Source: Streptomyces aureocirculatus (GTDB lineage: Bacteria; Actinomycetota; Actinomycetes; Streptomycetales; Streptomycetaceae). From it: a stretch of DNA of 64,000 nucleotides. The DNA is taken from the NCBI RefSeq assembly GCF_000720475.1, contig NZ_JOAP01000014.1:62001-126000 (forward strand), read 5' to 3'. The notes below the pieces were generated by a model. It was not told where the DNA came from. It did no database searches and was given only the letters and a program-made list of their open reading frames with translations. Made by a program: the position numbers and the translations under genes. Positions 56,918 to 64,000 of this stretch are shown one piece after another. Within the stretch, counting starts at the first letter, position 1. Each line of letters starts with the position of its first letter.

Positions 56918-56936
56918 ACAGGTGAGCCTAACCTGC
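56918..56936 (-). promoter_or_regulatory. Iron box (DmdR/IdeR operator)
   Basis: The minus strand core AGGTTAGGCTCACCT (56920-56934) matches 14 of 15 positions of AGGTTAGGCTAACCT. It abuts the GTG at 56917, so the repressor would cover the ribosome site or a near-leaderless transcript start. Confidence 0.88.
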
Positions 56937-56954
56937 CGTCCGGTCCGGGCGGTT

Positions 56955-58238
56955 TCACTCGCCGGGCAGTTCGCCCGCGTCCGGAAGCGGCTGCGGCGGA
57001 CGCACTCCGACGTACTGCCCGACGGGGCGCATCCGCATCGGCCGCTCCTCGTACTCCTCCAGGGCGTGCGCGATCCAGCCGGCCGTGCGCGCCACGGCGA
57101 AGATCGTCTCTCCCGCCTCCGCGGCCATGCCGGACGACGCGGTGAGGACGGCGAGCGCGAGGTCGACATTGGCGTGAAGGTCGGTGTGGCGCGCGGTGGT
57201 GACCACGACGTCGCGGGCCGCCGCCAGCGCCGGGCCGGCCTTCGGCATGGTCTCCAGGAGGCCGAACAACGCCTTCGCGCGCGGGTCCTCGCCCGGGTAG
57301 AGACGGTGGCCGAGCCCGGGTACGCGACGGCCCGCGCGCAGTTCGGCCGCGACGACCGGGGCCGCCGTGCCGCGGTCGAGGACCTCCAGGAGCATGCGGT
57401 GGGCGATACCGCTCGCCGCGCCGTGCAGCGGGCCCTCCAGGACGCCCAGGCCGGCGGACACGGCCGCGTACGGATGGGCGCGCGCCGACGCCGCCACGCG
57501 CACCGCCAGCGTGGATGCCGCCAGGTCGTGGTCGACGAGCAGCGCGAGGGCGGTGTCCAGGGCGTGCAGGGAGGCCTCGTCGGGCTCGTGGCCGCTCAGA
57601 CGCCCCCACAGGCGCCCGGCGAGAGGGCCTCCGTCGCGGTGGGTGGGCAGGACCGGCGGGAGGGCCGCGACGAGAGTCGGGATCAAGGTGCGAGCCGTGC
57701 CGGTGACGGCTTCTTCGGAGAGGTCGAAGCGCAGCGGGTCGGCGGCCCCGGCGGCGATGGCCGCCACCCGCAGCCGGTCCGTGGGGCCGCAGTGCTCCGG
57801 CAGGGCGCGTACGGCCAGGCGCGCGGCTCCGGCCGGCTCCGGAGGGGGCGTGAAGTGGACTCCGTGCCGCAGCTCGCCGGTCCACAGCCACTCGGCGACC
57901 TCTTCGTAGGAGTGGCGCAGGGCCAGCTCGGTCGCGTCCACCCCACGGAAGTAGTAACGATCCTTTTCGATCAACGTGATCCGGGTGCGGACGGACAGTT
58001 CATTGGCTCCTGTCGCCGCCGCGCGTTCGCGCCTGTTCCTGCGCGCCAGGGACCGCACTTCCTTGGGGTCGAAGGTGCTGCCGCGTGCGCCGGGGCCGCG
58101 GCGGCTGCCGAGCTGGCCGCGGCTCACGTAGGCGTACACGGTTTCCGGCTTCACGCCCAGTACTTCCGCCGCCTCCTTGGTGCTGAGCCGCCGGTCTTCG
58201 CGCGCGGACGTGCCGCGGTCCGCTCCTTGATCCGTCAT
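56955..58238 (-). CDS. Citrate-synthase-like protein with N-terminal helix-turn-helix
   Basis: A 427-residue protein from ATG 58238. Residues ~18-65 form an excisionase/MerR-like HTH (RLSTKEAAEVLGVKPETVYA) and a basic wing (SRRGPGARG). The citrate synthase domain follows (about 78-420) with the catalytic set retained: His237 (DHDLAAST), His272 (GPLHGAAS), His311 (GLGHRLY) and Asp359 (NVDLALAVL). It could bind DNA and respond to oxaloacetate, acetyl-CoA or citrate. It is divergent from a canonical citrate synthase gene over 120 bp packed with TTGA/TCAA half-sites. Such HTH-citrate synthases occur in streptomycetes. Regulation of the partner gene is my inference. Confidence 0.88.
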   Translation of the reverse strand: MTDQGADRGTSAREDRRLSTKEAAEVLGVKPETVYAYVSRGQLGSRRGPGARGSTFDPKEVRSLARRNRRERAAATGANELSVRTRITLIEKDRYYFRGVDATELALRHSYEEVAEWLWTGELRHGVHFTPPPEPAGAARLAVRALPEHCGPTDRLRVAAIAAGAADPLRFDLSEEAVTGTARTLIPTLVAALPPVLPTHRDGGPLAGRLWGRLSGHEPDEASLHALDTALALLVDHDLAASTLAVRVAASARAHPYAAVSAGLGVLEGPLHGAASGIAHRMLLEVLDRGTAAPVVAAELRAGRRVPGLGHRLYPGEDPRAKALFGLLETMPKAGPALAAARDVVVTTARHTDLHANVDLALAVLTASSGMAAEAGETIFAVARTAGWIAHALEEYEERPMRMRPVGQYVGVRPPQPLPDAGELPGE

Positions 58239-58271
58239 GGGCGTCACCGTATCCCCGACTCGATAACTGGA

Positions 58272-58332
58272 TTGACATATTGATTCGATCAACATTGACA
58301 GACTTTCAGTCAAGCATGGACAGTCAAATCAA
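58272..58332. promoter_or_regulatory. TTGAY/RTCAA half-site array between two citrate synthase genes
   Basis: Seven pentamers in 61 bp: TTGAC 58272, TTGAT 58280, ATCAA 58288, TTGAC 58295, GTCAA 58309, GTCAA 58323, ATCAA 58328. They form the palindrome TTGAT-TCG-ATCAA (58280-58292) and a wider pair TTGAC-N9-GTCAA (58295-58313). The stretch is unusually AT-rich for this genome. It is a likely operator region for a dimeric regulator. Confidence 0.7.
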
Positions 58333-58358
58333 GTCCAGGGAGGAAGTCGAGGAACAAC

Positions 58359-59552
58359 ATGCCGATCAATGGCTCCGCCACCACCCCCACCGCTCCCGTC
58401 GAGGTCCCACGCGGGCTCGCGGGTGTCGTCGTCACCGAGACACAGCTCGGTGACGTCCGGGGGTACGAGGGCTTCTACCACTACCGCCAGTACTCCGCCG
58501 TGGAGCTCGCGCAGACCCGCAGCTTCGAGGACGTCTGGCACCTGATGTTCCACGGGTCGCTGCCGGACGCCGAGCAACGAGCCGAATTCGCCCGGCAGAC
58601 CGCCGCCCTGCGGCACCTCCCCGAGGAGGTGAGCGCGGCGCTGCCCGGCATCGCCCGCGCCAGTGCGCTGTCGGGGCCGCTCGCCGGGCTCCGCTCGGCG
58701 CTGTCGCTGTTCGGTGCCGCCAAGGGGTTCCGTCCGGTGTACGACATCGACGGCGACCGACGCCGTGCGGACGCGCTCGCCGCCTCCGCCGTGGTGCCCA
58801 CACTGCTCACCGCGCTTTACCGGCTCGGCCTGGGGCTCGACCCCGTGGAGCCCCGGGACGATCTTCCGTACGCGGCCAACTACCTCTACATGATGACGGG
58901 TTCGGAACCGGATCAGGATCGTGCTCGTGCGGTCGAGCAATACTTGATCTCCACTATTGATCACGGCTTCAACGCGTCAACGTTCACCGCTCGCGTCATC
59001 ACTTCGACCGGCGCGGATGTCGCCGCCTGTCTCGTGGGTGCCGTCGGGGCGCTCTCAGGGCCGCTGCACGGCGGTGCGCCGAGCCGGGCCCTGGACACCC
59101 TCGACGCCATCGGCACTCCGGACCGGATCGACCCCTGGATCCGTGAGCGGGTCCTCGCGGGCGAGCGGATCATGGGCTTCGGCCACCCCGTGTACCGCAC
59201 GGAGGACCCGCGCTCGCGGATGCTCCGCGAGATCGCGCAAGGGTTCGGCGGCGAACTGGTGGAGTTCGCCGTCGAGGTGGAGCGGCAGGTCGAGGCGATC
59301 CTGGCGGAGCTCAAGCCGGGCCGGGAACTCCACACGAACGTGGAGTTCTACGCGGGCGTGGTCATGGAGCTGTGCGGGCTGCCGCGCGACATGTTCACGC
59401 CGACGTTCGCGTCGGCGCGGGTGGTCGGGTGGAGCGCCAACGTCCTGGAGCAGGCGGAGGACTCGAAGATCATTCGGCCTGCGGCACGCTATGTGGGACC
59501 GGTTCCGCCGGAGCCGGTGCCGGCGCCGGTGAGGCCGTCTGAAGCGATCTGA
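58359..59552 (+). CDS. Citrate synthase
   Basis: A 397-residue citrate synthase that condenses oxaloacetate and acetyl-CoA. GGGAGG lies upstream of ATG 58359. Catalytic His202 (DHGFNAST), His237 (GPLHGGAPS) and His276 (GFGHPVY) are present. At the catalytic Asp position the motif is NVEFYAG, giving Glu329 in place of Asp in the usual NVDFYSG. It belongs to the short (~370-400 residue) Gram-positive/archaeal-type enzymes, which also include 2-methylcitrate synthases. It is divergent from the HTH-citrate synthase, from which it may receive regulation. The main TCA citrate synthase of streptomycetes is encoded elsewhere as I recall, so this may be an auxiliary enzyme. Confidence 0.88.
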   Translation: MPINGSATTPTAPVEVPRGLAGVVVTETQLGDVRGYEGFYHYRQYSAVELAQTRSFEDVWHLMFHGSLPDAEQRAEFARQTAALRHLPEEVSAALPGIARASALSGPLAGLRSALSLFGAAKGFRPVYDIDGDRRRADALAASAVVPTLLTALYRLGLGLDPVEPRDDLPYAANYLYMMTGSEPDQDRARAVEQYLISTIDHGFNASTFTARVITSTGADVAACLVGAVGALSGPLHGGAPSRALDTLDAIGTPDRIDPWIRERVLAGERIMGFGHPVYRTEDPRSRMLREIAQGFGGELVEFAVEVERQVEAILAELKPGRELHTNVEFYAGVVMELCGLPRDMFTPTFASARVVGWSANVLEQAEDSKIIRPAARYVGPVPPEPVPAPVRPSEAI

Positions 59553-60014
59553 AGCGATCTGAAACGAGAGGGGCGGGCCTACGCTCCGCCCGCTACAGCG
59601 AGAGTTCGAGGCGCCGCATCCGTCGCTCTCGCTGCTGGCACAGGAGAGGGGAAGCTGACCCCGGCCTTCGGGAGAGGTCGGGGTCGGCGGCGGTGTTGAC
59701 GCTCAATCACTTGATCCGGCGCTGGCGGCGATCGCTACTACGCGTCGGGTATGGACGCCTTGGCGGTCGTGCCGTCAGGCTGCCCCGACGGTGCGGGGCG
59801 CGGCCTATCCGGTGCTTTACGTAAGGGGCGCGGGCAGCCTCGCGCCCGGGGTCAGCAGCCAATCTGGTCCTTGCGGCAGGCAAAGCAAAGGACGTGTCAC
59901 TGAAGTGAAGAGGTGATCACTTTGTGTGAAGTGATCACCTCTGTGTGACGTACGGGCAGGCCGTGTCGCTGGCCAGGGGTGCGGCGAGACGACGGCAGTC
60001 CGGGTCCGGGCCCC
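59553..60014. other. Gene-free stretch at the edge of an accessory patch
   Basis: 462 bp with no supported gene. It starts with a triple GAAGCGATCT-like repeat at the citrate synthase stop and a weak GC hairpin (59571-59591). The main element is the 34-bp inverted repeat at 59909-59942. Lower GC around 59690-59760 and 59880-59950 suggests recent insertion or rearrangement. Confidence 0.55.
59909..59942. terminator. 14-bp perfect inverted repeat
   Basis: AGAGGTGATCACTT (59909-59922) and AAGTGATCACCTCT (59929-59942) around TGTGTG. It is 73 bp past the stop of the small minus-strand gene at 60015, so it may terminate that gene. The internal GTGATCAC palindromes and low GC are atypical for terminators here, so an operator or recombination scar is an alternative. 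Confidence 0.5.
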
Positions 60015-60251
60015 TCAGGCCTCTGGGATGTCGGCCTTGGCTCGGATGAGGGTGGCACGGTCGATGACGACGATGCGCTCGTAGTCGGCACGTGCGGCGT
60101 CGTTCGGTAGTTCGCGTTCGAGCGCCTCGGTCCTGTCTGTCCCGATGACGGCGAAGTTGCCGTCGCTGAGCTCGAAGATGTCGGGGCAAGTCTGGCCGGT
60201 TGCGCTGCCCCGCTCGCGCGGGGACGCGCCGATGCGGCGCACGATCTTCAA
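60015..60251 (-). CDS. Small conserved Streptomyces protein (78 aa)
   Basis: A 78-residue protein from TTG 60251, with GTG 60242 as an alternative start. The core CPDIFELSDGNFAVIGTD, the acidic helix and the ending YERIVVIDRATLIRAKADI match a recurring family of short streptomycete proteins that I recall next to DUF397/DUF6879-type genes. The function is unknown. With the DUF6082 gene it forms a minus-strand accessory pair between conserved core genes. Confidence 0.65.
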   Translation of the reverse strand: MKIVRRIGASPRERGSATGQTCPDIFELSDGNFAVIGTDRTEALERELPNDAARADYERIVVIDRATLIRAKADIPEA

Positions 60252-60344
60252 GGGGATCCCGGTCCTTGGGGGATAGGTGGTCAGGGCGGGGACAGGCTAG
60301 CGTCTTGATCCCGGGATCGAGTGCGTGACCATCGCCGACCGAAC

Positions 60345-60845
60345 CTATGGAGTGGGCGGTTCACCCACGACCCACCACTCGTCGGTGTCCGCCTCCGCCA
60401 GGTCACGGGCCAGGCGGTCCATCATCCGGCCCAACTGGGCTTCCGTAGAGCTGCTGTGCAAGCTCGCGCGGTGGTGTCGGGTCGCTTCCCAGTAGTCCCG
60501 GAAGATGTGGTTCTGGCACATCACTCGCAGGTGTCCGTAGAGCTCTTCGATGTCCAGGGCGCCGATGCGATGCGCGTGCAACGCGTTGATGTAGAGGGCG
60601 TTCGCGAAGAGATACTGGCGCTGTTTGTCCAAGGGCACGTCGCTGTCGTACGTGTCCAGCACGGCGGCCAGGGCTGTGTCGTTCATGGCCCTGCACAGCA
60701 GGTCGAAGTGGAGTCGATGCTGCTGCGTGAGCGCGGCCCGCCTGCTCCGGTGAGTGCTGCGCGTGGTGAGCATGCCGCATGCGAACCCGAGCCCGGCGAC
60801 AGCGGCGTAGCCTGCCCTTCGCATCCAGTGTTTCTGTGTGACCAT
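60345..60845 (-). CDS. DUF6082-family protein
   Basis: A 166-residue protein from ATG 60845 with a G-rich ribosome site. It has a short N-terminal hydrophobic segment (about 10-25: AGYAAVAGLGFACGML), then a basic/helical domain with QHRLHFDLLCRAMND, YLFANALYINALHAHRIGAL and HIFRDYWEATRHHRA, the signature of the DUF6082 family of streptomycetes. It is probably membrane-anchored with the helical domain inside. The function is unknown. Relatives are typically found in variable chromosome regions near XRE/DUF397 genes. Confidence 0.75.
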   Translation of the reverse strand: MVTQKHWMRRAGYAAVAGLGFACGMLTTRSTHRSRRAALTQQHRLHFDLLCRAMNDTALAAVLDTYDSDVPLDKQRQYLFANALYINALHAHRIGALDIEELYGHLRVMCQNHIFRDYWEATRHHRASLHSSSTEAQLGRMMDRLARDLAEADTDEWWVVGEPPTP

Positions 60846-61191
60846 GTCAACCCCCGAATCAGGCGACCGTCCGCCGGTCGTCGGTGCGGGGCGACAGGGT
60901 GCGGACCGGCGAGCGATGGGCGGCGCTTGCCGTCTCCCAGGGTGCCCGAGCGGCTCTGGTCGGTCGGGAGGCGGAGAGGAGGCGCACGGAAGGAAACGAT
61001 GCTCACATATCCCTGCGCCGTGCCCAATGTGTGCCCCGCGAGCGCCGCTAACAATCGTTCACCAACCGGCGCGTCTACGCGCACATATCCTGGAGCAAGC
61101 TTCAATCGTCGTACGGTTTTCGCCGCCCGCGATGTGTACGCGTTGTGGTGACTTGATCCAGCTTGATGCGAGTTGACGCGAGGGGCAGCAC
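60846..61191. other. Divergent region, DUF6082 gene / CobW gene
   Basis: 346 bp with no supported gene. It contains two ACATATCC motifs (61005-61012, 61083-61090) and a low-GC stretch (61040-61140). I looked for a Zur box upstream of the CobW gene and found none. A GAGGGG ribosome site precedes GTG 61192. Confidence 0.55.
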
Positions 61192-62490
61192 GTGCGGGAG
61201 CAGCAGATTCCGGTCGTTGTACTCACCGGTTTTCTCGGCTCGGGGAAGACGACACTCCTGAATCACCTGCTCCACCGCAGTGGCGGCAGCCGGATCGGTG
61301 CGATCGTCAACGACTTCGGTTCCATCGAGATCGACGCCATGGCCGTCGCCGGGGCGCTCGGCGACTCCACCGTCTCCCTCGGCAACGGATGCCTGTGCTG
61401 TGCCGTGGACGCGAGCGAACTGGACGAGTACCTGGAGCGGCTGGCAGGCCCCGCCGCGGATATCGACGTCATCGTCATCGAGGCGAGTGGGCTCGCCGAA
61501 CCGCAGGAACTCCTGCGCATGGTGCTCGCCAGCGAGAATCCGCACATCGTGTACGGCGGTCTCGTGGAGGTCGTCGACGCCGCCGAGTTCGACGCCACCC
61601 GGCAGCGGCATCCCGAGGTGGACCGGCACCTGGGCATCGCCGACCTCGTCGTCGTCAACAAGGCCGACCGGGTGAGCGACGCCGAGCGGGAGCGGATCCT
61701 CGCCGAGGTGCACCGCCTCGCCGACCGCGCGGCGATCGTCCCCGCCTCGTACGGACGCGTCGACGTGGGCCTCCTCCTCGACCGCAAGCCCGTGGGGGAG
61801 CGCGTGGGGCAGCTCTCCTTCGACGACCTGCACGACCACGGGGAGGACGTGGACGACGGCGGCCCGGACCGCGAGGAAGCCGTCGACGGCGGAGAGAACA
61901 CCGGCGGCGCGGACGCCGCCGACCGCCCGGACCACGGCCTCTGCGGATGCGACAACCCCGGGCACCACCTGCACCACGGCTACGAAAGCCTCGCCTTCAC
62001 CGCGGACGCACCCCTCAGCCCGCGCCGGCTCATGGCCTTCCTCGACAGCAGGCCCGAAGGGCTGTATCGGATCAAGGGCTACGTCGACTTCGGCGCCGCC
62101 GACGCCCGCAACCGGTACGCCGTGCACTCCGTAGGGCGCTTCCTGCGCTTCTACCCCGAGCCGTGGCAGCCGGGCGAGAAACGGCTCACGCAGCTCGTCC
62201 TCATCGGGGCCGGTCTTGATGTCGCGGCCCTCGACGAGGGGCTGACGCTGTGCCGCGAGAACGACGAGGACGCCCCCGGTACCGACGAGTTCGGCATGTG
62301 GGGCGTCCTGCGTTACGTACAGGATCCGGAGCAGGGGTCCGACTCGCCTGGGTCGTATGGGGTGCATGGGGCGCAGGGGTTCGACGAGCCTGCGCTCGAC
62401 GAGCCTGTGCCCGACGAGCTTGCGCCAGGCGAGCCGGAGTACGCGGCGTCGGGCGACGGCTCAGGGCCTTCGCCCGACCCGGAGAGCTGA
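61192..62490 (+). CDS. CobW/COG0523 GTPase (metallochaperone type)
   Basis: A 432-residue G3E GTPase. GTG 61192 starts REQQIPVVVLTGFLGSGKTT (Walker A). The metal-binding GCLCCAVD (CxCC) motif is near residue 65, followed by EASGLAEP and VVNKADRV (G4). The CobW C-terminal domain (about 265-375) begins after a linker rich in Asp, Gly and His (CGCDNPGHHLHHGY), which could hold extra metal. Members deliver zinc or cobalt to client enzymes. No cobalamin gene is adjacent, so a zinc role is as likely. The C-terminal ~55 residues are a DEP-rich repetitive tail. The last 290 bp overlap the antisense ParC frame. Confidence 0.9.
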   Translation: MREQQIPVVVLTGFLGSGKTTLLNHLLHRSGGSRIGAIVNDFGSIEIDAMAVAGALGDSTVSLGNGCLCCAVDASELDEYLERLAGPAADIDVIVIEASGLAEPQELLRMVLASENPHIVYGGLVEVVDAAEFDATRQRHPEVDRHLGIADLVVVNKADRVSDAERERILAEVHRLADRAAIVPASYGRVDVGLLLDRKPVGERVGQLSFDDLHDHGEDVDDGGPDREEAVDGGENTGGADAADRPDHGLCGCDNPGHHLHHGYESLAFTADAPLSPRRLMAFLDSRPEGLYRIKGYVDFGAADARNRYAVHSVGRFLRFYPEPWQPGEKRLTQLVLIGAGLDVAALDEGLTLCRENDEDAPGTDEFGMWGVLRYVQDPEQGSDSPGSYGVHGAQGFDEPALDEPVPDELAPGEPEYAASGDGSGPSPDPES

Positions 62491-64000
62491 CCCGGCCCGC
62501 GGCTTCGGTTTGCGGCTCCGGCTCGGACTCCGGCTCGGGCTCGGGACTGCAGCTCCGCCTCCGACTCGCGGTCCAAGCTCGCGGCCCAGGCGTGCGGTCC
62601 CGGCCCGCGACCCGGCGTGCGGCCCCTACCCGCGGCTCCGGCCCGCACCCGCGCCCGCGGCCCATGCCCGCCGGAAGCCACCGGCCGGACGGAAGCCACC
62701 GGCCGGACGGAAGCCACCGGCCGGACGGAAGCCACCGGCCGGACGGAAGCCACCGGCCGGACGGAAGCCACCGCGGCCCCGCCACCGCGGCCACCGGCTT
62801 CGCGAGGGACACCCCGGAGCCGTCCCTGCGCGGGTCGGGCTCGGGCAGCTCCGCGGGTGTGCCGTTGCGCTGGGCCGCGCGCGGCGGGGTCGGGCCCGCC
62901 CAGGCGAAGCTCAGGCAGTCCTCCCCCTTGAGCAAGCGCTGACAGCGCACGCCGCCCGTCGCGCGCCCCTTGCGCGGATACTGGTCGAACGGGGTGACCT
63001 TGGCCGTCGTCTGCACCGAGTCGTCGAGCGTGCCGCGCGAACCGGCGATCGTGAACACCACGGCCTCCACCGCGGGGTCGACCGCGGTGAAGGAGATGAC
63101 CTTCACGCCGTCGGCGAGCTTGATGCCCGCCATGCCGCCCGCCGGGCGCCCCTGCGGGCGCACCTGCGCCGCCGGATAGCGCAACAACTGCGCGTCGTCC
63201 GTGATGAAGACCAGGTCCTCCTCGCCGGTGCGCAGCTCGATCGCGCCGACGACGCGGTCACCGTCCCGCAGCGTGATGACCTCGAGCTCTTCCTTGTTGC
63301 CTGGGTAGTCGGGGACCACGCGCTTGACGACGCCCTGTGCGGTGCCGAGGGCGAGGCCCGGTGAGGACTCGTCCAGCGTCATCAGGCAGATGAGCTTCTC
63401 GTCCCCCTCCAGGGCGAGCAGTTCCGATACCGGCGCCCCACCGGAGAGATTGGGGGCCGACGCCGTGTCCGGGAGCTGTGGCAGGTCCACCACGGGCAGC
63501 CGCAGCAGCCGTCCCTCGGACGTCACCGCGCCCACCTCGCCGCGCGCCGTCGCGGGCACCGCGGAGACGATCACGTCGTGCTTGACGCGCCTGCCCTCGC
63601 TCTCCCCGAAGGGCTCGCCGTTGGCGGTCCGCGCGAGCAGCCCCGTCGACGACAGGAGCACCCGGCACGGGTCGTCCGCGACCTGCAGCGGCACCGTGGC
63701 GGCTGGTGTGCCGCCCGACTCCAGGAGCACCGTGCGCCGGTCCGTGCCGAACTTCTTCGCCACGGCGGCCAGTTCGGTGGAGACCAGCTTGCGCAGCTCG
63801 GCGTCCGAATCCAGGATCCGCGTCAGCTCGTCGATCTCGGCGTTCAGCTTGTCGCGCTCGGCCTCCAGCTCGATGCGGTCGTACTTGGTGAGGCGGCGCA
63901 GCGGCGTGTCCAGGATGTACTGCGTCTGGACCTCGCTCAGGGAGAAGCGCTCGACAAGGCGCTCCTTGGCCTGTGCGGAGTTGTCGCTGGAGCGGATGAG
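62201..64000 (-). CDS. parC: DNA topoisomerase IV subunit A (ParC), C-terminal part with repeat-extended tail
   Basis: The 5' end lies beyond the window. Visible are the end of the breakage-reunion domain (coiled-coil region LSEVQTQYILDTPLRRLTKYDRIELEAERDKL) and the C-terminal beta-pinwheel with blades such as GRLLRLPVVDLP, LALGTAQGVVKRVV, FITDDAQLLRY and TPFDQYPRKGRATGGVRC. The conserved protein should end near 62775 (VAAVAGP). Instead the frame continues through five WLPSGR repeats and ~165 Arg/Pro-rich residues to the first stop, TGA at 62203-62201, inside cobW. The tail reads like non-coding sequence. The partner ParE is at 46284-48407. Confidence 0.85.
   Translation of the reverse strand, partial: LIRSSDNSAQAKERLVERFSLSEVQTQYILDTPLRRLTKYDRIELEAERDKLNAEIDELTRILDSDAELRKLVSTELAAVAKKFGTDRRTVLLESGGTPAATVPLQVADDPCRVLLSSTGLLARTANGEPFGESEGRRVKHDVIVSAVPATARGEVGAVTSEGRLLRLPVVDLPQLPDTASAPNLSGGAPVSELLALEGDEKLICLMTLDESSPGLALGTAQGVVKRVVPDYPGNKEELEVITLRDGDRVVGAIELRTGEEDLVFITDDAQLLRYPAAQVRPQGRPAGGMAGIKLADGVKVISFTAVDPAVEAVVFTIAGSRGTLDDSVQTTAKVTPFDQYPRKGRATGGVRCQRLLKGEDCLSFAWAGPTPPRAAQRNGTPAELPEPDPRRDGSGVSLAKPVAAVAGPRWLPSGRWLPSGRWLPSGRWLPSGRWLPSGRWLPAGMGRGRGCGPEPRVGAARRVAGRDRTPGPRAWTASRRRSCSPEPEPESEPEPQTEAAGRVSSPGRAKALSRRPTPRTPARLAQARRAQARRAQARRTPAPHAPHTTQASRTPAPDPVRNAGRPTCRTRRYRGRPRRSRGTASAPRRGPRHQDRPR
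62673..62772. repeat. 18-bp tandem repeat at the ParC C-terminus
   Basis: Five exact copies of GGAAGCCACCGGCCGGAC (62673-62762) plus a 10-bp partial copy. In the minus-strand ParC frame each unit encodes WLPSGR and keeps the frame open. Confidence 0.95.

Noticed and set aside
60838..61176. 112-codon ORF between the DUF6082 and CobW genes
   Set aside because: Despite several Cys residues it shows no conserved motif, has weak initiation, and overlaps the start of the divergent DUF6082 gene.
62673..62772. CRISPR array
   Set aside because: The units are contiguous 18-bp tandem copies without spacers and lie within a coding frame, so this is a minisatellite.

Overview
High-GC chromosomal DNA of a Streptomyces species. 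The gene content and order (hflX, dinG-like, lexA, nrdR-nrdJ, rnhB, recQ, whiH-hrdB, parE ... parC) match, from memory, the S. coelicolor interval around SCO5796 to SCO5836, so most of the window is conserved core chromosome. GTG/TTG starts, purine-rich ribosome sites and 4-bp stop/start overlaps are typical of the genus. I saw no tRNA, rRNA, CRISPR array, insertion sequence or phage gene.

Layout. 1-5 kb: end of an M1-type peptidase, hflX, and two paralogous trypsin-fold lipoproteins on the minus strand. 5.4-12.9 kb: a four-gene NRPS-independent siderophore (NIS) operon (diaminobutyrate-type aminotransferase, two IucA/IucC synthetases, an acyltransferase between them). 12.9-20 kb: DinG-like helicase, LexA and the NrdR-NrdJ class II ribonucleotide reductase pair, with a LexA box and paired NrdR boxes visible. 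20-31 kb: TerD protein, arylamine N-acetyltransferase, ABC-F resistance-type ATPase with a divergent TetR regulator, histidine phosphatase, ADP-ribosylglycohydrolase-type protein, an MFS exporter/TetR pair with two identical operators, RNase HII. 31-42 kb: RecQ fused to a phosphoribosyltransferase-like domain, DUF4192, a debranching-enzyme-like protein, an NrtR-type Nudix regulator, an ABC ATPase-permease fusion with degenerate catalytic motifs, and WhiH. 42-48 kb: HrdB, a secreted trypsin, ParE. 48-56 kb: an acetate-type symporter operon (DUF485-ActP) flanked by two different two-component systems. 56-59.6 kb: a sucrase/ferredoxin-like protein with an iron box at its start, then two divergent citrate synthases, one carrying an N-terminal helix-turn-helix. 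59.6-61.2 kb: a small accessory patch. 61.2-64 kb: CobW-type GTPase convergent with, and overlapping, the ParC tail.

The most unusual trait is a high load of minisatellites. They occur inside enzymes (heptad repeats in the siderophore aminotransferase, an 18-bp in-frame repeat in the ParC tail) and between genes (units of 7, 8, 9 and 21 bp). Other points for follow-up are the TTGA/TCAA half-site array between the HTH-citrate synthase and its canonical partner, the ABC fusion lacking the catalytic Glu, switch His and normal signature, and a perfect 72-bp palindrome after hflX.
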